From Phycisphaerae bacterium (GTDB taxonomy: Bacteria; Planctomycetota; Phycisphaerae; Phycisphaerales; SM1A02), in NCBI GenBank assembly GCA_016873355.1, contig VGXK01000032.1, positions 1-11,210 of the forward strand: 11,210 nt of DNA, read 5' to 3'. Below are positions 7,269-11,210 of the stretch, one piece after another. Numbering within the stretch: the stretch's first letter is position 1; the number at the start of each line of letters is the position of its first letter. The translations under genes were made by a program, and so were the position numbers. The notes below the pieces were generated by a model. That model saw only the letters and a program-made list of their open reading frames with translations. It was not told where the DNA came from and searched no databases.

Positions 7269-8840
7269 ACGAAGCGCGCGCCGAAGCGCATCGAAGGCGC
7301 GGCGGGCTTCCGAAAGCGCCCAGACGCCGAAGAGATGGAGGTCCGGCCGCACGAGCATCAATCGCGGCGCGGCGCCGCCGAGCGCTCGCAGGGCATCGGC
7401 GTTCGCCTCGATCGTCGCGAGGCGCCGCCATGCGAGCAGCGGCTCCAGTCCTTCGGCTTCGCCTTGCGCCTTCGACTGCTCCTGCTCGCTCGCGCCGACG
7501 AGGATCGCCGTGAACCATGGGCCGTCCGCGAGCTCCATCACGCTCCGCGGCGCAGCGTCGCCGCCCGCGAACTGGCCGAACGGCAGGCGCTCGCCGGGCG
7601 CGGGATTCGTCGTGCGCGCTCCGCCCCGGAGCGCTTCTTGCGCGAGCGAACCGCGCCGGTAATGAATGCCGATCTGGCTGATCGCGCCGAACGCCCGCTC
7701 GCGGAGCGACCGGAATCGAAGCACCGTCGCGAGCAATCGACCGAGCAGCAGCGATCGCAGCGCCGCGGGAACGGCGCGCTCGGTGGTGGCGAAGGTGAAG
7801 AACCGATCGGTCGTGGAGAGCAGGGTGCGCATGACCGGAATGCGCTCGTCGCCGAACGTGTCCAGCAGCGTCGCACTCGCGCGTCCGCGCACCACGAGCG
7901 CCAGCTTCCATGCAAGGTTCGTGGCGTCCTGGATGCCGGTGTTCATTCCCTGACCGCCCACGGGGCTGTGAACGTGCGCGGCGTCGCCGAGCAGGAAGAT
8001 GCGCCCCGAACGCCCCGCGCGTACGCGATCGACCGCGCGATGGTGCAACCGGTAGAGGCTCGTCCACGACGGATTCGAGAGCGACACCGGCAGCCTCGAG
8101 TCGCGCGCGGCGATCGCCGAGATCGTCTCGAACGACGCATCGGGCGAGTCGCCGAGTTCCGGCGGCACCTTGCCGATCACGCGGAAGCGCCGGTCGCCCG
8201 CCATGCCGATGAATCCGACGAGGCTGCGACGATCGGGACAGATCGTGGCGCCGTCCGCCGGCACCGGCCCGTCGACGCGGCAATCGGCGAGGTAGAAGCG
8301 ATGTTCGTACGAGCCGCCGGCGAACGGAATGCCGAGCGCGTGGCGAACGAAGCTCGACGCGCCGTCGCAGGCGCAGAGCCAGTCGCACTCGATCGCTTCG
8401 TGGCGCACGCCGAGTCGCACGCGTTCGCCGAGATCGTCGAGCGAGACCACCTCGCATCCGCGCTCCACGAGCACGCCGTGCTCGCGCAGCGCGTCGAGCA
8501 GGATCGCCTCGGTCCGGTCCTGGCCGAGCGCCAGGACGAACGGAAACTCGCTCAATCCCGCGCCGACGCCTTCGAGCATGAACTCGGCGCGAACGCGGCC
8601 CCGCTGCACGATCCGGAGCCTCGACAACGGCCGCCCCTGCGCCAGAGCCCGCTTCGCGAGTCCGAGTTGCTGCAGCAGCTCGAGCGTTCGGGCATGCACG
8701 ACCGCCGCCCGCGACTCCCGCGACGGCGCCCGGTTGCGATCGACGATGCGGACCCTCACGCCGCGACGGGCAAGCTGGAGGGCCGTCGTCAATCCGGACG
8801 GGCCCGCGCCGACGACGAGCACCTCGCAGCGCCGTTGCAT
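7266..8840 (-). CDS. FAD-dependent aromatic-ring monooxygenase (PheA/TfdB/MhpA type)
   Basis: This 524-residue class A flavoprotein hydroxylase belongs to the p-hydroxybenzoate hydroxylase fold. It is predicted to use NAD(P)H and oxygen to hydroxylate an aromatic, often phenolic, substrate in the cytoplasm. Visible motifs are the dinucleotide-binding GAGPSG (11-16) with acidic Asp34 ending the second strand, the DG motif CACDGASS (156-163), and the GD motif LLGDAAHVHSPVGGQGMN (283-300) continuing into the GIQDATNLAWKL helix. A C-terminal thioredoxin-like domain (about 415-515) ends with LVRPDLHLFGVW, typical of the phenol hydroxylase branch. The frame is open upstream to 8972, but the ATG at 8840 sits just before the FAD-binding strand, has a GAGGA about nine bases upstream and avoids overlapping the divergent gene. 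It heads the three-gene unit with the FUSC and HD-GYP genes. Polyketide-tailoring or resistance hydroxylases share this fold, so the substrate cannot be named. Confidence 0.93.
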   Translation of the reverse strand: MQRRCEVLVVGAGPSGLTTALQLARRGVRVRIVDRNRAPSRESRAAVVHARTLELLQQLGLAKRALAQGRPLSRLRIVQRGRVRAEFMLEGVGAGLSEFPFVLALGQDRTEAILLDALREHGVLVERGCEVVSLDDLGERVRLGVRHEAIECDWLCACDGASSFVRHALGIPFAGGSYEHRFYLADCRVDGPVPADGATICPDRRSLVGFIGMAGDRRFRVIGKVPPELGDSPDASFETISAIAARDSRLPVSLSNPSWTSLYRLHHRAVDRVRAGRSGRIFLLGDAAHVHSPVGGQGMNTGIQDATNLAWKLALVVRGRASATLLDTFGDERIPVMRTLLSTTDRFFTFATTERAVPAALRSLLLGRLLATVLRFRSLRERAFGAISQIGIHYRRGSLAQEALRGGARTTNPAPGERLPFGQFAGGDAAPRSVMELADGPWFTAILVGASEQEQSKAQGEAEGLEPLLAWRRLATIEANADALRALGGAAPRLMLVRPDLHLFGVWALSEARRAFDALRRALR

Positions 8841-8903
8841 GCGTGCGCATCCTCGTCGCCCCCGTTCGCCGCGGCAAACGAGGGGAATCGCCGGATTCGC
8901 GGC

Positions 8904-8909
8904 TACACT
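8904..8909 (+). promoter_or_regulatory. Possible -10 element for a leaderless transcript
   Basis: TACACT, a TAnnnT-type -10 hexamer, ends seven bases before the GTG at 8917, with no convincing -35 box or ribosome site. That spacing would place the transcript start at or next to the start codon. A match this short can arise by chance. Confidence 0.3.
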
Positions 8910-8916
8910 CCGCACC

Positions 8917-9429
8917 GTGCGCCGGTTGATCGCCATCGCGTGGAGTCCGCTGCTGCTGGCCGGATGCAGCAATCCCTTCCTTGCGAACTATCACGGCGCC
9001 CGCTGTCCGCAGGTTCCGTCGGCCCATGTGGCGACGGATCCGCCGCAGAACGCCACGCTCATCGGCACCTCCGACTTCAAGACCGAAGCCGCCCTCGGCG
9101 ACATGGAGGCGATCGGCGCGGCGCGAGCGGTCGGCGCGAACATCGTGCAGTGGGATCGCGCGTTCCTTCGCGACGAGGTCGTGCTCTCGCGCGATGCGGC
9201 GCTCGCCGGCGGCATGGACGACGCGTCGGTGACCGGCGCGGCGCCGCCGCCCGGCACGGGAACCTGGTATCGCTTTCACGCCCGCTTCTGGCGCAGCGAC
9301 AGCCTCGGGTCGATTCCCGATTCGACCGCGCCGACCGCGCCGACCGCGACGAACGCCACGGCCGAAGCGCCGACGGAGCCGAGCAGCACCGCCGCCGCCG
9401 CCGAAACGCCGACGGAGCCAGCACCATGA
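8917..9429 (+). CDS. Small lipoprotein of unknown function with Pro/Thr-rich tail
   Basis: This 170-residue protein has an N-terminus (MRRLIAIAWSPLLLAGC) that is a classic lipoprotein signal, with lipobox LAGC and lipidated Cys17, so it is anchored in the envelope. The folded part (about 25-125) contains LIGTSDFKTEAALGDMEAI (48-66) and then AARAVGANIVQWD (68-80). This arrangement of a small residue-rich strand followed by 'A..xGAN/D.V' recurs in small uncharacterised lipoproteins, but I do not assign a family. The last 35 residues are low-complexity Ala, Pro, Thr and Glu, encoded by short DNA repeats, probably a flexible spacer. The GTG at 8917 is the only credible start; upstream codons lie antisense to the hydroxylase gene. 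No ribosome site is visible. The stop overlaps the next start as ATGA, so translation of the two is probably coupled, hinting at a shared job with the dockerin-tailed protein. Confidence 0.82.
   Translation: MRRLIAIAWSPLLLAGCSNPFLANYHGARCPQVPSAHVATDPPQNATLIGTSDFKTEAALGDMEAIGAARAVGANIVQWDRAFLRDEVVLSRDAALAGGMDDASVTGAAPPPGTGTWYRFHARFWRSDSLGSIPDSTAPTAPTATNATAEAPTEPSSTAAAAETPTEPAP
9324..9419 (+). repeat. Short direct repeats encoding the lipoprotein's Pro/Thr tail
   Basis: Two perfect copies and one near copy of the 9-mer GACCGCGCC occupy 9324-9350. Further on, a 20-bp unit at 9361-9380 recurs at 9400-9419 with one mismatch, encoding AEAPTEP and AETPTEP. Such repeats suggest the tail grew by slippage and may vary in length between strains. 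Confidence 0.7.
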
Positions 9430-10757
9430 AGTCCACGCTTCTGCTCGCATCGACGCTTCTCGCGCTGAACGCGATCTCCGCGGCTCGCGGCGACTCCGAT
9501 CTCGTGATCGGCGCCATCAACAACTTCCAGAACTGGGGCGTCGCCGCGGGCATTCACGCCTACAGCGTGAGCGTGTCCTCGTGCAATCTCGGTGACGAAG
9601 CGATCGAATGGACCGGCAACCCCGGCGCGCATCCCGTGTTCGGCACGAATCTGCTTCGCCTGCGCGACGGGCGCCTGGAGATGATCGGCATGAGCTGGAT
9701 GGCGCACACGATGTGCCCGCTTCAGCAGAATCTCTGCGGCGCCTGCACGCCGCATCCGAACTGCAGCGCGCTCGGCGCCGGCTGCAGCAACACGAACAGC
9801 GCCGGCATCATGGGCCAGCAGGCGGCGCTCGGGCCGCGTTCGCAGGTGAATCCCGCGACGGGCGAATTCGCCTATCCCGTCGTGGCGCCGCCCGCGGCGC
9901 CGACGATCGGCCGGCGCCTGCAGGTGGCGGACGCCGATCTCGATCCGGAACTCAACGCCGGCGCCCTCTACTTCGTCGAAGTCTTCGCGATCAGCGCCGC
10001 CGACGCGGGCGCGCTGGCGGGAAACAACTCGAGCGTTCGTCGCGTGACGGTGGGACCGAAGGTGAACGGTTCGTGGACGCTCTCGACGACGGGCGCCACG
10101 ACGCAGCAGACCACCGCGATCGAACTCTGGCCGCAGCATGCGAACGGCCTGGGCGTGCCCGATCCCCTGATGGTCTCGGCGCTCGTCTCGATTCCCGGGG
10201 ACGGACGCCTTCGGCTCGCGGCGCGCGCGTCGTCCGTGGCGCCCGGCACCTGGCGCTACGACTACGCCGTGCTCAATCAGGACTCGCTTCGTTCGGTTCA
10301 GGCCGTGTCGCTCCCGCTTCCGCCGAATGCGCAGGTCTCGGCGATCGATTCCCATCTGCCGCCGCATCACTCGGGCGAGCCGTATTCGACGGAACCATGG
10401 GAGTCGGTCGTGACTCCGTTCGGAATCGAGTGGCAGTGCGACGATGCGCAGCGCGATCCGAACGCGAACGCGCTTCGATTCGGCGTGCTCGGCACCTGGA
10501 GCTTCGAGTCGTTCTCGCCGCCGGCGCCAGGTCCGGTGACGCTGACGCTCTTCACGCCCGGAACGCCGTCGGAAGTGACGGCGACGCTGCTCGTGCCCGC
10601 GATCGCAGGCGATCTCAACGGCGACGGTCGCGTGGACGGCGACGATCTCGGAACGCTGCTCGGCGCCTGGGACGGCGGCGGTTTCGCCGACTTCAACGGC
10701 GACGGAATCGTCGACGGCGGCGATCTCGGAACGCTGCTGGGCAACTGGACCCGCTGA
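9426..10757 (+). CDS. Secreted Cys-rich protein with C-terminal dockerin-like module
   Basis: This 443-residue exported protein has a signal peptide at 1-20 (MKSTLLLASTLLALNAISAA). The body is unlike any enzyme I recognise. It opens with SDLVIGAINNFQNWG, then LRLRDGRLEMIGMSW (77-91), a cysteine cluster with Cys97, 104, 107, 113 and 120, and the block ALGPRSQVNPATGEF (134-148). This order (G-N-F at the start, 'NLLRLRDGR.E.IGMSW', 'C.PHP.CSALG.GCS', 'LGPRSQVN') resembles a conserved family of secreted planctomycete proteins I recall only by pattern. The second half is beta-rich. Residues 396-441 are two calcium loops (DLNGDGRVDGDD and DFNGDGIVDGGD), each followed by LGTLLGxW. The start overlaps the lipoprotein stop (ATGA), and the kinase gene begins three bases after this stop. 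The frame is open far upstream to 6930, but that part is antisense to other genes. Exported and calcium-binding are well supported; function is unknown. Confidence 0.87.
   Translation: MKSTLLLASTLLALNAISAARGDSDLVIGAINNFQNWGVAAGIHAYSVSVSSCNLGDEAIEWTGNPGAHPVFGTNLLRLRDGRLEMIGMSWMAHTMCPLQQNLCGACTPHPNCSALGAGCSNTNSAGIMGQQAALGPRSQVNPATGEFAYPVVAPPAAPTIGRRLQVADADLDPELNAGALYFVEVFAISAADAGALAGNNSSVRRVTVGPKVNGSWTLSTTGATTQQTTAIELWPQHANGLGVPDPLMVSALVSIPGDGRLRLAARASSVAPGTWRYDYAVLNQDSLRSVQAVSLPLPPNAQVSAIDSHLPPHHSGEPYSTEPWESVVTPFGIEWQCDDAQRDPNANALRFGVLGTWSFESFSPPAPGPVTLTLFTPGTPSEVTATLLVPAIAGDLNGDGRVDGDDLGTLLGAWDGGGFADFNGDGIVDGGDLGTLLGNWTR
10611..10748 (+). repeat. Dockerin-like paired EF-hand module (DNA segment) with internal duplication
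   Basis: Two units at a 78-bp (26-residue) period share an 18-bp exact repeat (10643-10660 and 10721-10738) encoding the end of the loop and the LGTLL helix. Both loops keep the canonical D, N, D, G, D and D ligands. The second unit carries the 24-bp block (10688-10711) shared with 1061-1084. Confidence 0.8.
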
Positions 10758-10760
10758 TTC

Positions 10761-11210
10761 GTGACGCAGTCGCCGAGCGAACGCGTCGTCGATGCGTTCC
10801 GTCGGCGCTTCGGAGTTCCGCCGAGCGTGGTTGCGTCCGCGCCGGGGCGCGTGAACATCGTCGGCGAGCACGTCGATTACGCGGGCGGCGTGGTGCTTCC
10901 GATGCCGATCGCCGAGCGAACGGCGGTGGCGATGAGCGGGATCCGCGACGGGCAGGCCGCCGCGAGCGAGCGTGCGCGATCGATCGCGGGAACCCACGGG
11001 TGCGAGGTGGAGTCGCTCGACCTGGAGGCGTTCGAGTCGGCGCCGGCGCCCGCGCGCTTCGAAGCGTTGCCGTCGGATTCCCCCTGCGCGTGGCTCAACG
11101 CGGCGATCGGGCCGCTGCGTCAGCTCGTCGAGGCGGGGATCGCCGTGCCTGCCGTCCGCGCCGTGATCGCGAGCGACGTGCCGATCGGGGCGGGATTGAG
11201 CTCGAGCGCC
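10761..11210 (+). CDS. Galactokinase-family GHMP sugar kinase (3' end missing)
   Basis: The first 150 residues are in the window and the gene continues beyond it. Residues 27-43 form the galactokinase signature APGRVNIVGEHVDYAGG, with Glu36, His37 and Asp39 of the sugar-binding GEHxDY. Residues 139-150 are DVPIGAGLSSSA, the GHMP phosphate-binding motif, cut at the window edge. Galactokinases phosphorylate galactose at C1 using ATP in the cytoplasm. Compared with the common GEHTDYNGG, Thr is replaced by Val38 and Asn by Ala41, and the stretch continues VLPMPI. Eukaryotic N-acetylgalactosamine kinases also have a hydrophobic residue at that Thr position, so galactose is not certain as substrate. 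The GTG at 10761 sits three bases after the previous stop with no clear ribosome site, suggesting it is translated from the same transcript. Family call is secure; substrate is open. Confidence 0.87.
   Translation, partial: MTQSPSERVVDAFRRRFGVPPSVVASAPGRVNIVGEHVDYAGGVVLPMPIAERTAVAMSGIRDGQAAASERARSIAGTHGCEVESLDLEAFESAPAPARFEALPSDSPCAWLNAAIGPLRQLVEAGIAVPAVRAVIASDVPIGAGLSSSA

Noticed and set aside
8841..8870. Possible sigma70 promoter for the hydroxylase unit on the minus strand
   Set aside because: TTGCCG resembles a -35 box, but no matching -10 hexamer is found at proper spacing.

Overview
The window is dense, very GC-rich bacterial DNA (roughly two thirds or more G+C by eye) with strongly GC-biased third codon positions. 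Two secreted proteins end in a paired EF-hand, dockerin-like module of the 'DGDDLGTLLGAW' type. Together with NagZ, a SYLF lipoprotein and a DUF2934 protein, this suggests a planctomycete, probably of the Phycisphaerae. That placement is inferred from protein style, not from a marker gene.

Layout: (1) 3-1136 (+) is the 3' part of a secreted protein with HAF-like repeats and a C-terminal dockerin-like module. (2) 2886-1158 (-) is a two-gene unit: nagZ, a cytoplasmic peptidoglycan-recycling beta-N-acetylglucosaminidase, then a SYLF-domain lipoprotein. (3) 2931-3296 (+) is a small basic DUF2934 protein, divergent from nagZ and ending base-to-base against the next convergent gene. (4) 8840-3297 (-) is a tight three-gene unit with gaps of 7 and 11 bp: an FAD aromatic-ring hydroxylase, a FUSC-type (aromatic acid efflux-like) membrane protein, and a membrane HAMP-GAF-HD-GYP protein predicted to hydrolyse cyclic di-GMP. 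(5) 8917 to the window end (+) is a tightly packed unit: a small lipoprotein, a secreted Cys-rich dockerin-tailed protein that overlaps it by ATGA, and a galactokinase-family GHMP kinase cut by the window edge.

How they may work together: the (-) unit at 8840-3297 looks like a pathway that hydroxylates an aromatic compound, exports it or its product, and links the process to c-di-GMP signalling. No dedicated transcription factor lies beside it. The (+) units at both ends make surface or secreted proteins with the same dockerin-like tail; the tails share a 24-bp identical DNA block although the genes are otherwise unrelated. No cohesin gene, RNA gene, insertion sequence, prophage or CRISPR array is visible. 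No stretch longer than 300 bases lacks a gene; the largest gap is the 76-bp divergent spacer at 8841-8916. Coding density is so high that long open frames also run antisense to real genes, and several of these would mislead a naive caller.
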